Below, one piece after another: positions 22,774 to 31,488 of a DNA stretch of 64,000 bases. The notes beneath the pieces are model-generated. The model was not told the origin of the DNA, made no database searches, and worked only from the letters and a program-made list of their open reading frames with translations. The stretch is from contig CAVVDR010000009.1 of the NCBI GenBank assembly GCA_963746955.1, positions 1 through 64,000 on the forward strand, written 5' to 3'. The translations under genes and the position numbers were made by a program. This DNA comes from DASQBT01 sp963746955. GTDB taxonomy: Bacteria > Pseudomonadota > Gammaproteobacteria > Burkholderiales > Thiobacillaceae. Within the stretch, counting starts at the first letter, position 1. The number at the start of each line of letters is the position of its first letter.

Positions 22774-23892
22774 TAGACTCGGCACGAATTATCCGTGAAC
22801 TTTAAGGCGTGGAACGTGTCTGACTGCGCATGGAAAAAGAAGACGCCCGCAGCAGTCGCGAGAAGTGCTGCACGAGAGACGAAAACAAGTCATCCGCATG
22901 CACCGCAAAGGGATGCCGGTGATGCAGATTGTTGGGCACAGCGGCCTCAGTTGGTATGCCGTGAACGCTGCGATCACCGCTTATTCGATTGCGGGGGCGG
23001 CGGCACTCAAGCCTGCTGCGCGCGGCAAGAAACAGGGCAGTGGACGCATGTTGAGCGAATCGCAAGAGAGCGCTGTTCGGCAAATCATCTGCGACAAGCG
23101 CCCCGAACAACTGAAGATGGAGTTTGCACTATGGAATCGCGCCGCCGTCATGCAGTTGGTTGAACGCGAATGCGGAATCAAGTTGTCTGTGCGCGGCGTT
23201 GGCAACTACCTCAAGCGCTGGGGATTCACCCCGCAAAAGCCGATCAAGAAAGCATATGAGCAACGGCCAGAGGCCGTGCAGGAATGGCTGGACAACGAAT
23301 ATCCGGCAATCGAACAACGCGCCAAGTCAGAAGGTGCCGAGATTCACTGGGGCGACGAAACAGCGGTCGTGAATACCGACGTGCGTGGTCGCTGCTACGC
23401 ACCGGCCGGCAAAACACCGGTGACCTTTGCGGTAGGCGGCACACGCCAGAAACTGTCGATGATCGCCACCGTCACCAATCAGGGCAAGACACGCTGGATG
23501 ATCATTGACGAGTCGTTCAATTCGGACAGGCTGATTGAGTTCCTGCAAGCCTTGGTCCGGGACGCAGGCAAGAAAGTATTTCTGATCCTCGATAACCTGC
23601 GCGTCCATCACAGCAAGCCGGTCAAGGCCTGGGTTGAGGAGCGTAAAGACAAGATCGAGTTGTTCTATCTGCCCAGCTACAGCCCGGAGCTCAACCCGGA
23701 AGAACGGCTCAATTCCGATTTGAAGCAGGCGCTTTATACCAAGGTTCCGGTACGCACCAAGGCCAAGTTGAAAACCGCTGCAACCGAGCACATGCAGGCG
23801 TTGGAGAAATCACCCGAGCGGGTGAGAAAGTTCTTCCAGGATGCACGCGTAAAATATGCAGCATGAATCACGGATAAATCAGGCCGAATCAA
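22774..23892 (+). mobile_element. IS630-type insertion sequence
   Basis: About 1119 bases, flanked by TA at 22772-22773 and 23893-23894, the target duplication of the IS630/Tc1 group. The terminal inverted repeats are TAGACTCGGCACGAATTATC at the left and, in reverse complement, TTGATTCGGCCTGATTTATC at the right; both continue CGTGA. The single gene inside is an IS630-type transposase. Confidence 0.88.
22865..23866 (+). CDS. IS630-type transposase, N terminus probably frameshifted
   Basis: A 333-residue protein if started at GTG 22865. It has an N-terminal HTH (ERRKQVIRMHRKGMPVMQIVGHSGLSW), a linker LKRWGFTPQKPIKKAYEQRP, and the DDE domain: Asp in EIHWGDETAV, Asp in VFLILDNLRVHHS, and Glu in YSPELNPEERLNSDLK. 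The natural start is probably ATG 22830, encoding MEKEDARSSREK; it is out of frame by one base at GAGAAGTG, where GAGAAGGTG would restore one protein. The missing base lies in a G run. Started at the GTG the protein lacks only about a dozen residues, so function may persist. Confidence 0.88.
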   Translation: MLHERRKQVIRMHRKGMPVMQIVGHSGLSWYAVNAAITAYSIAGAAALKPAARGKKQGSGRMLSESQESAVRQIICDKRPEQLKMEFALWNRAAVMQLVERECGIKLSVRGVGNYLKRWGFTPQKPIKKAYEQRPEAVQEWLDNEYPAIEQRAKSEGAEIHWGDETAVVNTDVRGRCYAPAGKTPVTFAVGGTRQKLSMIATVTNQGKTRWMIIDESFNSDRLIEFLQALVRDAGKKVFLILDNLRVHHSKPVKAWVEERKDKIELFYLPSYSPELNPEERLNSDLKQALYTKVPVRTKAKLKTAATEHMQALEKSPERVRKFFQDARVKYAA

Positions 23893-24024
23893 TAGTCTTA
23901 CCTCTGCCGCTGATAGCTGATATCTACGGACGCTCAGAAGAGGGCAAGGGTCCACTGGTTCCCGAGCACACGCGAATAATCGGTGGCAGTCATGTGTTTC
24001 TGCAACAGGCCCAGCGGAAAGTGT

Positions 24025-24045
24025 CGGACAATTTTTCAATGTGCA
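24025..24045 (+). promoter_or_regulatory. Possible upstream activator site of the PEP-CTERM gene
   Basis: GTGTCGGACAATTTTTCAAT (24021-24040) lies about 65 bases upstream of the sigma-54 promoter, the distance expected for an enhancer-binding protein such as PrsR. TGTCGG followed by a T-rich run recurs before PEP-CTERM genes in other genomes to my memory; this is inference. Confidence 0.3.
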
Positions 24046-24100
24046 TTGCGTGCACACCCCTCTTCGGGCCAACGATCCGGGATTTCAATAAGTTAGAGCA

Positions 24101-24118
24101 TTGGTACAGTTATTGCTT
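24101..24118 (+). promoter_or_regulatory. Sigma-54 (RpoN) promoter
   Basis: TTGGTACAGTTATTGCTT carries GG at 24103-24104 and GC at 24115-24116 with exactly ten bases between, matching the -24/-12 pattern TGGCACG-N4-TTGCW at nearly every position. Transcription would begin near 24127, some 50 bases before the PEP-CTERM start codon. PEP-CTERM genes are known to be driven by RpoN with PrsK/PrsR. Confidence 0.8.
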
Positions 24119-24175
24119 AGCACTGCTGACTGTTGGTTCAATGGATCTAAACAGGCAACTCGGAGAGGAGCATCT

Positions 24176-24802
24176 ATGAACGTGCTAATGCGTAATATCC
24201 TTGTCGTAACAGTGCTGGGAGTTGGAATATCAGGCGCGGCACATGCCGTTCCTATAACCTACACCTTCTCGGGAACCGGTGGAGGCACCATCACCGATAA
24301 CGCCAACGCAAGTACCCCCTTTTCTGACGCATCGTTTACGTTCGTCTTCACGGCTGACACGGTAGACATCCAAAGTGATCCGATCAACGATCCTGGCTTC
24401 TATAGGCTATTCAGTGTCGGCGGGACGTTCACCGAAGGCTCGTTTAGCGCGACACTCAACCCAACCGTCACAATCGTCGCCTCAGCGGATCCAACGCAGG
24501 AACTCATCAATTTTTTCAACGCGAGCGTCGATAATGGTCTCGGTTTGCATGATCCAGCGCTCAACGGCTACGACCTCGCAACCGCAATTGGCCCGCTTAC
24601 CGCGACTGGTTCGGACCTGACACCAACTTTCAACGGCGGGAGCTTCGCGACAACCGATGGCGGCAGCATTGAGATGACCAGCAATCGCTCGCTGACCTTC
24701 ACTGCGGCGCTCGCAAACAGCGTGCCGGAGCCGGCCACATTCGCTTTGCTTGGTCTCGGCCTCGCTGGGCTCGGCCTGACACGGCGCAACCGGCAAGCCT
24801 AA
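24176..24802 (+). CDS. PEP-CTERM sorting domain protein
   Basis: A 208-residue exported protein from ATG 24176, preceded by GGAGAGGAG. The signal peptide (MNVLMRNILVVTVLGVGISGAAHA) is followed by a Thr/Ser/Gly/Asn-rich region predicted to be beta strand. The C terminus is a textbook PEP-CTERM tripartite signal: VPEPATFALLGLGLAGLGL, then TRRNRQA. Exosortase EpsH/XrtA would cleave this tail and the protein would become part of the extracellular matrix. The body shows no enzyme motif. Expression is likely controlled by the sigma-54 promoter at 24101. No exosortase gene is in the window, as is normal for dispersed PEP-CTERM genes. Confidence 0.93.
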   Translation: MNVLMRNILVVTVLGVGISGAAHAVPITYTFSGTGGGTITDNANASTPFSDASFTFVFTADTVDIQSDPINDPGFYRLFSVGGTFTEGSFSATLNPTVTIVASADPTQELINFFNASVDNGLGLHDPALNGYDLATAIGPLTATGSDLTPTFNGGSFATTDGGSIEMTSNRSLTFTAALANSVPEPATFALLGLGLAGLGLTRRNRQA

Positions 24803-25374
24803 CTCTCCCACGACACGATGATGCCGGAGACGCGGGGCGGTCCCTGTGTAGGCCGCCCGCCGTGGGGTTGGTTACTTATATCCCGCTTGAGATGTGAGTT
24901 CCGCCCGACCTGGAATGATTTGTACGACCGCTTCAGGATGAAGCCCACGCAGAGGCCACTGAGTTGGAGTTCTTGGTCATTGGCGTGCAGAAGACTTAGG
25001 GTGTCGACATTCTTTACATCGTATCCGCCTCAAGTTCCCTTCTAGTGGGCACTAGACCAGCAGAAAATGACCCGACCGGGCTGCACAGTGGCGGCAAGTT
25101 CAAGGGCAGCAATGAGGCGGAAACAGACTGAGGCTCCGGAATCGTCAATGTCCGCAATGGGTCAACAGTGAGCAGGTTTTTGGGGTAAGCTGCCGTTCCG
25201 ATTTGTCGCGGCTGATTTTTCGTTGGCAATGGTCAAACGGCAGCAATACAAAGTCGAGCGGCCGTACATGTAGCGATCCTCCATTCGGGCCGATCTCCGG
25301 CCGTACCCATGAGGCCAGATCGCGATCGACGATCTTCGCCCCTCCATCGCTCACACTGGCAACCAATCCCGCCT
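24803..25374. other. Intergenic region between convergent PEP-CTERM and FecR genes
   Basis: No gene is supported in 572 bases. A minus-strand frame at 25145-25414 overlaps the end of the FecR gene and shows nothing recognisable. I find no clear intrinsic terminator. Confidence 0.5.
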
Positions 25375-27231
25375 TCAGGGCATCATCAAGAACGGAAATA
25401 TCAGTAACCACCACGGTTTCGGCCGTTCGATCTTCACGGCCAGCGGCTCGCTGGGTTGACCTTCGATGCCTTCGGCACCTACTCCCGTCACGCGCAGCCA
25501 GTACTTGCCCGGTTTGGGTTTGGCCACGTTGGCGCTGGAGTCTCGCAGCTGCTGGCTCACCAGCGGTGTGGCGAAGTTCGCGTCCGCGCTCAGTTGCAGC
25601 TTGTAGGCCGGGGCGTCGCCCTTCCAGGTCACCAGAAGCTGATCGCCTTCGACCTTGGCGGCCAACTCGCTCGGCGTGTGGGGCGGGACGATGACCGGGC
25701 TGATCGCGCTCCAGGCGCCGGCCTGGCCGTCAGCCTCGACCGCGCGCATGCGCCAGTAATACTTGCCGGGGTCGAGCGTCACCGACAAAGTCGTCGCGTC
25801 CGTGTCCCGCTTGATCTGGACCTCGCCAAGATCGGGCGAGGCACCCACCTGCAGGTCATAGCGCGCCGCTCCTTTGGATGCGGCCCACGCGAACTGCGCC
25901 TCGCCGGCATCGGCGCGCGCGTAAGCAACAGGCGGATTGGGCAGCGGCTGCACACGGAAAGCGCGCGGCTCGCTCCACAGATGAACCTTGCCGGCTTCAT
26001 CCACGCTGGCCACGCGCCAGTGCCAGTCGCCCTCGGACAGGGTTTCGACCTGGCGGGTGACGGGCGGCAGGCGACGCTCGATCAGGCCGTCGCCGAAATC
26101 CGGTGTCGGCGCGATCTGCAACACATAGCCGTGCGCCTCGGCGGCCGCAGCCCAGGAGAACTCCACGGCATTCTCGTACCGACGCTCACCGGGCACGGGG
26201 GACAGCAAGGCGGGCGGCAGCGGGCGCGCATCCAGTTCAAATGCATGATCGCGGTTGCCGCCTTCCAGACCGGCGCTGTCGATGGCGCGCAGGCGCAGGA
26301 AATAGTTTCCATCGGGCAAGTCGTCCTGCCAGGTGATGCTCGCTTGCGACGTAACGTCGTCGAGCAGAACTTCACTGAAAGCCGCATCGCGCGCCACCTG
26401 GGTGCGGTAGGCGCTCGCGCCAGCCACTGGCTGCCAGGTGAAGGCAAGCGGAAGACGCTCGATCAGCCCGGGCAGGCCTTCTTCCGACGGGGGCATCAGG
26501 AGGGTGCGCGGGGGCTCGGGCGGCTTGCCGGCTTCGACCACCGTGCCGTAGCCGGCTTCGACGCCAACCTCCTTGCCCTGTGCGGTGATATCGACCGTGC
26601 CCTGCAGCACTTCGTTGCGCAGGGTCTTGCCGTCCTCGCCCAGGTTCAGGCGGAAATCCGTGCCGCGCAGGCCAGCCACCGCCACCACCGTCTTCACCTG
26701 GAAGGCGCCGGCTGGAGACAATTGCTTGCTCGCGTGCGCTTCCAGGCGACCGTTGTCCAGAGAAAGCTCAGTCGAAACCATGCCTGTCTTGCCATAGCCG
26801 GCCAGGCGGCCGAACGATAGTTTGCTGAATGCCTGCTGGGTCAACACCGAGCCGTCGGCAAATCGGTAGGTCGCACTGCTGCGCGGCCCGGTCAGGACGT
26901 TCTCGCCGCCGTGTAGTTGCGTGCCCGCAGCCAGCTTCTGGAACGGTCCGTCGCCAGACTTGTAACGGACGTTTCCGGTGACCGCCGTGACCGTGACCGG
27001 CGCCGGTGTCACCTTGAGCAGTTCCACCGGAATCTTGATGCGGGTGTTGGCCGGCAGGTGCTTGGGGATGGACACGCCATTGACCGCTTGCACCTTGGGC
27101 CAGTCGCGCATGTTCTTCAGATAGGTCTGGCCGATCTGGCTCAGGGTATCGCCTGGATAGGTGAGGTAAAGCCAATTGGCAGCGTAAACTTGCAAGGAAA
27201 TCAATGCAGCCAGCAGCAACGGGATGCGCAT
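25375..27231 (-). CDS. LysM-FecR domain protein with fibronectin-like repeats
   Basis: A 618-residue exported protein with a signal peptide (MRIPLLLAALISLQVYAAN). A LysM domain (residues about 21-73, PGDTLSQIGQTYLKNMRDWPKVQAVNGV) would bind peptidoglycan. A FecR domain follows (about 105-245, GENVLTGPRSSATYRFADGS, AVAGLRGTDFRLNL). The rest consists of four repeated beta modules with patterns like FTWQPVAGASAYRTQVA and YYWRMRAVEADGQAGAWS. The C terminus ends in a hydrophobic PWWLLIFPFLMMP. Such proteins are commonly encoded beside CHASE2-cyclase or kinase genes, which are missing here. It probably works as a cell-wall-bound scaffold or sensor. Confidence 0.88.
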   Translation of the reverse strand: MRIPLLLAALISLQVYAANWLYLTYPGDTLSQIGQTYLKNMRDWPKVQAVNGVSIPKHLPANTRIKIPVELLKVTPAPVTVTAVTGNVRYKSGDGPFQKLAAGTQLHGGENVLTGPRSSATYRFADGSVLTQQAFSKLSFGRLAGYGKTGMVSTELSLDNGRLEAHASKQLSPAGAFQVKTVVAVAGLRGTDFRLNLGEDGKTLRNEVLQGTVDITAQGKEVGVEAGYGTVVEAGKPPEPPRTLLMPPSEEGLPGLIERLPLAFTWQPVAGASAYRTQVARDAAFSEVLLDDVTSQASITWQDDLPDGNYFLRLRAIDSAGLEGGNRDHAFELDARPLPPALLSPVPGERRYENAVEFSWAAAAEAHGYVLQIAPTPDFGDGLIERRLPPVTRQVETLSEGDWHWRVASVDEAGKVHLWSEPRAFRVQPLPNPPVAYARADAGEAQFAWAASKGAARYDLQVGASPDLGEVQIKRDTDATTLSVTLDPGKYYWRMRAVEADGQAGAWSAISPVIVPPHTPSELAAKVEGDQLLVTWKGDAPAYKLQLSADANFATPLVSQQLRDSSANVAKPKPGKYWLRVTGVGAEGIEGQPSEPLAVKIERPKPWWLLIFPFLMMP

Positions 27232-27641
27232 GCTAACTCCTGCCGGTATGCCTGGAATTCAACTATATGACTTGAAGTCCGTAAGGCAAAGCCGCGCATG
27301 AAAATCTAAGAAACCAGGCTTGACACGGGACTGATTTCAAATTCAGCCCCAACACTTCAAAAGCCTGAAACCAGTGGCGGCCGTCTATTTATGACTGCTG
27401 TTTGCCACGAGACTGGCTTTCGACTTGCGGAAGTTCAGGTTTTGAAGAAGCTGGCGCTGAGTATGACAGCACGGTTCAACGTCGATTCGCAGCCAAGAGC
27501 GGCCCCTGACAAGATGCAAGAATCGAAAGAATGTGCGCCTGCTCCACGCCACTCAGGGGCCGTTTGCAAGACTGGCGCCTGGCGGCACCTCCGCTTCTGG
27601 GGCCAGTCAGATTCAGACCCGGCGGTTCTGCAAATCAGGTG
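27232..27641. other. Intergenic region upstream of the LysM-FecR gene
   Basis: 410 bases between two minus-strand genes. It holds no convincing gene. The FecR promoter should be in the first 150 bases; TTGACACGGG (about 27319) could be part of a -35 but I cannot pair it confidently. Confidence 0.4.
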
Positions 27642-28556
27642 TCAATCTGCAATGAGTATTTCGTCCCAAGACGGGTGAGGTCCAATGCGTTCTGCCAGGA
27701 ATTCAACAAGAAGCCGGATTCGGTGGGGAACATAGCGGTTGCTGGGGAAGATGGCATAGATCCCCAATTCCGGTGTCGGGAATCCGGGCAGCAGAATTTC
27801 CAACTGGCGCTCACGTACCGCCTGTTCGGCGATGAAGGTGGGAGTGTAGCTGATGCCCAAGCCACGTATGGCTGCTGCAAGCAGGGCATCGCCGCTGTTG
27901 GCCTCCAGTCTGCCATTGACGGGGAACCACCGTGTTTCGCGGTCAATCACGAAGGCCCAGCTTGAGCGCGCAGCCAGCAAATAACCAAAGCATTCGTGCT
28001 TGATGAGTTCCTTTGGGTGTCTGGGCCGGCCCTGGCGCTTCAAATAATCTGACGAGGCGACAACGACTCCCTTGCTGCCGCCCAGCTTGCGTGCCACGTC
28101 GCCTGGATCGAGCCGGTCCGTGACGCGAATGGCGAGATCGAATCCGCCTTCAATGACGTTAACCCGTCGATCACTGAAGTCCAGCTCAATTGACACCTCC
28201 GGATTTGCCGTCAGGAAGTGTTCAAACATCGGCATCAATTGCCGAATGCCAAAGGAAAACGGCAGGGTGATGCGGATGTGGCCGCGTGGTATTTGACTGT
28301 CTTCGTTCAGCCCGATTTCGGCAGCTTCCACCAGGCCCAGGATCTCCCGGCATTTTTCCAGGTAGGCCGCGCCGGCGGACGTGAGGCTGAGGCGGCGTGT
28401 GCTGCGAGCAAGCAGCTTGGTCCCCAGATGCGCTTCGAGCCCGGCGATCTGGCGGGTTACCACGGAGCGCGCCACATTCAATTGCTGCGCTACAGCCGAG
28501 AAGCTGCCCAGCTCGGCAACGCGAACGAAAAGCCGCATGCTGTCGAGTCGATCCAT
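27642..28556 (-). CDS. LysR-family transcriptional regulator
   Basis: A 304-residue regulator of the CrgA/YafC-like subgroup. The N-terminal winged HTH is clear (DSMRLFVRVAELGSFSAVAQQLNVARSVVTRQIAGLEAHLGTKLL), followed by the linker TRRLSLTSAGAAYLEKCREIL and a substrate-binding domain starting near residue 90 (GHIRITLPFSFGIRQLMPMFEHFL). It is divergent from the YgiD-like dioxygenase gene with 252 bases between starts, so it most likely controls the dioxygenase, FMN reductase and DoxX genes. The inducer is unknown; quinones or aromatic electrophiles are reasonable guesses given those neighbours. Confidence 0.92.
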   Translation of the reverse strand: MDRLDSMRLFVRVAELGSFSAVAQQLNVARSVVTRQIAGLEAHLGTKLLARSTRRLSLTSAGAAYLEKCREILGLVEAAEIGLNEDSQIPRGHIRITLPFSFGIRQLMPMFEHFLTANPEVSIELDFSDRRVNVIEGGFDLAIRVTDRLDPGDVARKLGGSKGVVVASSDYLKRQGRPRHPKELIKHECFGYLLAARSSWAFVIDRETRWFPVNGRLEANSGDALLAAAIRGLGISYTPTFIAEQAVRERQLEILLPGFPTPELGIYAIFPSNRYVPHRIRLLVEFLAERIGPHPSWDEILIAD

Positions 28557-28808
28557 GGAAGTCCTCCCACAAGCGCCGCAAACATTGTTGCGATATTAGC
28601 AACAATATTTTGTTATTTGCCAGCTATTTGCCACGCCCGGGTTTACCTATAGTTCGTGCAATGCTGCAACGGACGATTCGAGATGGCCATCGGACCTATC
28701 GCGCAGGTACAAGCAGACGATTCGCATTTCGGATGCCGTGGCGCGCGAGCCGCCGTGACATGAACCAAGCAGCAACGAATCCCCGTAAGGGGAAAATTGG
28801 AGCCTGCA

Positions 28809-29609
28809 ATGCCCGAACGCATGCCTGTCGTCTTCGTGTCGCACGGTGCCCCCGACGCCCTGCTGAAGGCACCGGACACCGTGGATTGCTGGCGCCGGAT
28901 CGGCCAGCAGGTTTCCCCTCCATCGGCGATTCTCGTGGTGTCGGCACATTGGGAAGCAGTCCTGCCAACGGCCAGCCTGTCCGGCGCGCCGCAGACCATC
29001 CACGACTTTGGCGGATTCCCGGCCGCGTTGTACCAGATGCAGTATCCGGCGCCGGGCGCATCTGCGCTGGCCGAACGAGCCGTGGCCCTGCTGTCCCATG
29101 CCGGCATGGCGGGGCATCTGCATCCCGACCGCGGCCTTGACCATGGCGCATGGGTGCCGCTGTCGGCAATGTTTCCGCAGGCCAACGTGCCGGTCACCCA
29201 GCTCGCGCTGACGCGCAAGGGGGGCGCGGCTGCTCATGCCGCACTGGGTCAGGCGCTTGTACCGCTGCGTGATGAAGGCGTGCTTATACTGGCTTCCGGG
29301 TCAATCACGCACAACTTCGGCTGGCTCGATTGGCATGCGGACGGTGATGGCGCGCCCATGCCAAAGGCCTGGCAGTTTGCCGAATGGGTTGCCGATCGTC
29401 TGGCCGCGCAGGATGTTGCATCACTGCTCGCCTATCGCTCCGCACCCTATGGTGCAGAGGCGCATCCATCCGAGGAGCATTTCCTGCCGCTGTTCGTTGC
29501 CTTGGGCGCGGCGGCCGGTGATTCTCCGCAACGCCATCAACCCCGATTTACCTATGGCGGGCTGGCCATGGATGCCTACGTGTGGCGGGATCGGCGGGGT
29601 CAGGCGTGA
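28809..29609 (+). CDS. YgiD-like class III extradiol dioxygenase (4,5-DOPA dioxygenase family)
   Basis: A 266-residue enzyme from ATG 28809, with GGAG eight bases upstream. Metal-site blocks are present: VFVSHGAPDALL, ILVVSAHWEAV, HPDRGLDHGAWVPL and ILASGSITHNFGW. These non-haem iron or zinc enzymes open catechol rings or, in many bacteria, have an unassigned role. It is the first gene of a plus-strand set followed by an NADPH-FMN reductase and a DoxX protein under a divergent LysR gene. This combination suggests handling of quinones or catechols. TTG 28797 is a less likely start. Confidence 0.88.
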   Translation: MPERMPVVFVSHGAPDALLKAPDTVDCWRRIGQQVSPPSAILVVSAHWEAVLPTASLSGAPQTIHDFGGFPAALYQMQYPAPGASALAERAVALLSHAGMAGHLHPDRGLDHGAWVPLSAMFPQANVPVTQLALTRKGGAAAHAALGQALVPLRDEGVLILASGSITHNFGWLDWHADGDGAPMPKAWQFAEWVADRLAAQDVASLLAYRSAPYGAEAHPSEEHFLPLFVALGAAAGDSPQRHQPRFTYGGLAMDAYVWRDRRGQA

Positions 29610-29763
29610 ACCGTCAACGCGGTGGCCCTTTCAAGCAGCTTCAGGCCGGCGCCAAGGAGAAGGCTGGTTTGCGAGTCGGATTGAATGGACGGAAAGCCTG
29701 CCTCGAGTTCACGCACAATATTCAACGCATCAAGTAGTTCGACAACTCTTATAGGAAAACGAC

Positions 29764-30315
29764 ATGAATCAATATCCCATTGCCGTACTCGTTGGCAGCC
29801 TGCGCAAGGATTCATTCAACCGCAAGCTGGCAAACGCCCTGGTGAAACTGGCGCCGGCAGAATTCTCGTTCAAGCAGGTGCAAATCGGCAATCTGCCGCT
29901 TTACAACCAGGATGACGAGGCGAACCCCGCCGAGTCGGTCAAACGGTTGAAGGCCGAAATAGCGGCGTCACAAGGATTGCTCTTCGTCACCCCCGAATAC
30001 AACCGCTCGATACCCGGGGTGCTCAAGAATGCCATCGATCACGCGTCGCGTCCCTATGGCCAGAGCGCCTGGGCCGGCAAGCCTGCCGGGGTGATGGGAA
30101 CATCAAAGGGCGCCAGCGGGACCGCCATGGCGCAACAGCATTTGCGCAACATTCTTGCTTACCTGGACGTTCCCACGCTGGGCCAGCCCGAGGCATTCAT
30201 CCACATGAGTGAGGGACTGTTTGACGAGGCAGGCAACATCGGATCTGACCGCAGAGAATTCCTGCAAAGCTGGATGGACCATTATGTCGCTTGGGTGAAA
30301 AAGCACACTGGGTGA
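29764..30315 (+). CDS. NADPH-dependent FMN reductase (ChrR/quinone reductase type)
   Basis: A 183-residue flavodoxin-fold protein. The FMN phosphate loop is VGSLRKDSFNRKLA near residue 10, the second flavin contact is FVTPEYNRSIPGVLKNAIDHASRP, and GTSKGASGTAMAQQHLRNIL follows. Family members reduce quinones, chromate or azo dyes with two electrons, protecting against redox cycling. It starts 154 bases after the dioxygenase stop. The conserved layout and full length suggest it is functional. Confidence 0.92.
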   Translation: MNQYPIAVLVGSLRKDSFNRKLANALVKLAPAEFSFKQVQIGNLPLYNQDDEANPAESVKRLKAEIAASQGLLFVTPEYNRSIPGVLKNAIDHASRPYGQSAWAGKPAGVMGTSKGASGTAMAQQHLRNILAYLDVPTLGQPEAFIHMSEGLFDEAGNIGSDRREFLQSWMDHYVAWVKKHTG

Positions 30316-30625
30316 GGTAGCAAGAAAAGATCGTCCGCATGCAATCTGCCGGGGAGACTCGAACCGCAGTTCAGCCTAGTCAACAGAAGATGAAATCATC
30401 ATGCTCACATTCACAATGGCGAACAGCCTGCGAGACCTCCGATGGGCAAGCCGTTCAAGCTGGTGATGGCCACTGTGTGCCAGGGGACGCGTGGCGTGAA
30501 GGATGAAGAATATCTCTTTTGGGATAACCAGACGTTCATGAAGAGATTGGGCTGACGAAAGAACCCTGACCCTTGCCGGCTGCATAAAGCAAGGAATGCA
30601 ATTTTGCACACTCAGGAGAAAGCAA
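30316..30625. other. Spacer with a possible small gene
   Basis: A 37-codon frame at 30442-30555 encodes MGKPFKLVMATVCQGTRGVK and ends FWDNQTFMKRLG. The composition looks protein-like, perhaps a fragment of a lost neighbour, but there is no good ribosome site. Nothing else is seen in these 310 bases. Confidence 0.35.
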
Positions 30626-31024
30626 ATGCACGCACTCAACCGCTATGGCCCGCTCGTGGGTCGCATCCTCATCGCTCTGATCTTTGTCCTGTCGGGCTTC
30701 AGTAAGCTTATGGGCTTTGAAGGCACGTTGGGCTACATCGCCAGCAAGGGCCTGCCGCTGCCGCAACTGGCCGCAATTAGTGCGATCATCGTCGAACTCG
30801 GCGGCGGCTTCATGCTGGTCTTCGGCTGGAAAGCGCGCTGGGCTGCTGCGGTCTTGCTGGTTTTCACCGCCTTTGCGGCACTGATCTTCCATAACTTCTG
30901 GGCCGTTCCGCCGGATCAGGCGCAGAACCAGATGATTCACTTCATGAAGAATATCTCGATGATGGGCGGGCTGCTGTATGTGCTGGTGTACGGCAGCGGG
31001 CCGCTGAGTCTGAGTAAGGACTGA
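30626..31024 (+). CDS. DoxX family membrane protein
   Basis: A 132-residue protein from ATG 30626, with CAGGAG nine bases upstream. Four hydrophobic segments fit DoxX: VGRILIALIFVLSGFSKL, PQLAAISAIIVELGGGFMLV, WAAAVLLVFTAFAALIF and MMGGLLYVLVYGSGP. The first contains the family FxxxGxxKL pattern. DoxX proteins are small quinone- or redox-associated membrane proteins that often accompany oxidoreductases. A second DoxX of a different subfamily closes the bufferin operon at 35845-36303. Confidence 0.9.
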   Translation: MHALNRYGPLVGRILIALIFVLSGFSKLMGFEGTLGYIASKGLPLPQLAAISAIIVELGGGFMLVFGWKARWAAAVLLVFTAFAALIFHNFWAVPPDQAQNQMIHFMKNISMMGGLLYVLVYGSGPLSLSKD

Positions 31025-31026
31025 GA

Positions 31027-31315
31027 TTGCAGCGTAATGGCAAGGCCAGTCGATCTGTCGTCCACGATCTTGACCTCGCAGCACGCAACTCGGTGATGCG
31101 CGACAGCACGGAGATTGTTTGTCCAACAGATGATCGGGATACTCCCGGACAAGGCACGGGAGGTCTATTCCATACGCGAAGGTTTCGAGGCTTGTACAGG
31201 ACTGGCGATCGGCTATAAGGGAGGCCCGAAGCACCATTCTGACCGGTTGACGAAGCGCGATCTCGTACCGAGAAAGCGAAAAGGGCTGGGTGAATTGGTT
31301 TTAAGTGGGCCATGA
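31027..31315 (+). pseudogene. C-terminal remnant of a nitroreductase-family protein, frameshifted
   Basis: Frame 31027 reads NGKASRSVVHDLDLAARNSV, comparable with the NGxxNRxxxHDLGLATANL stretch of nitroreductases. From 31115 another frame continues LFVQQMIGILPDKAREVYSI, GFEACTGLAIGYKGGP and PRKRKGLGELVLSGP-stop, matching the C-terminal half of the same family (VHQMGGF..AREVFGIPE, AIGYPGDP, RKPLSEFVF). The N-terminal FMN-binding half is missing, so the gene is dead. It belongs naturally with the FMN reductase/DoxX set and was probably once part of that operon. Confidence 0.75.
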
Positions 31316-31488
31316 GAGATCCCTCAGCGCTGCACCCGGAGGGCAATGCTCGACACGGCGTTGAAGCTCTTACTGGCAAGCTTCCGGCCCATGTCACGAC
31401 ATAGTGAATAGAGTCTCTTCGCACCTTAGGAAACTGCTTCGCCCGAGGTACGGCCCGCATGGAAATAGCCGCGCCTCAGCGACTAATT

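Noticed and set aside
25145..25414. A small minus-strand gene after the LysM-FecR gene.
   Set aside because: It overlaps the FecR gene end in another frame and no family could be seen.
25456..26820. A 454-codon plus-strand frame within the LysM-FecR gene.
   Set aside because: It overlaps an assigned gene with signal peptide and domains; no motif or ribosome site.
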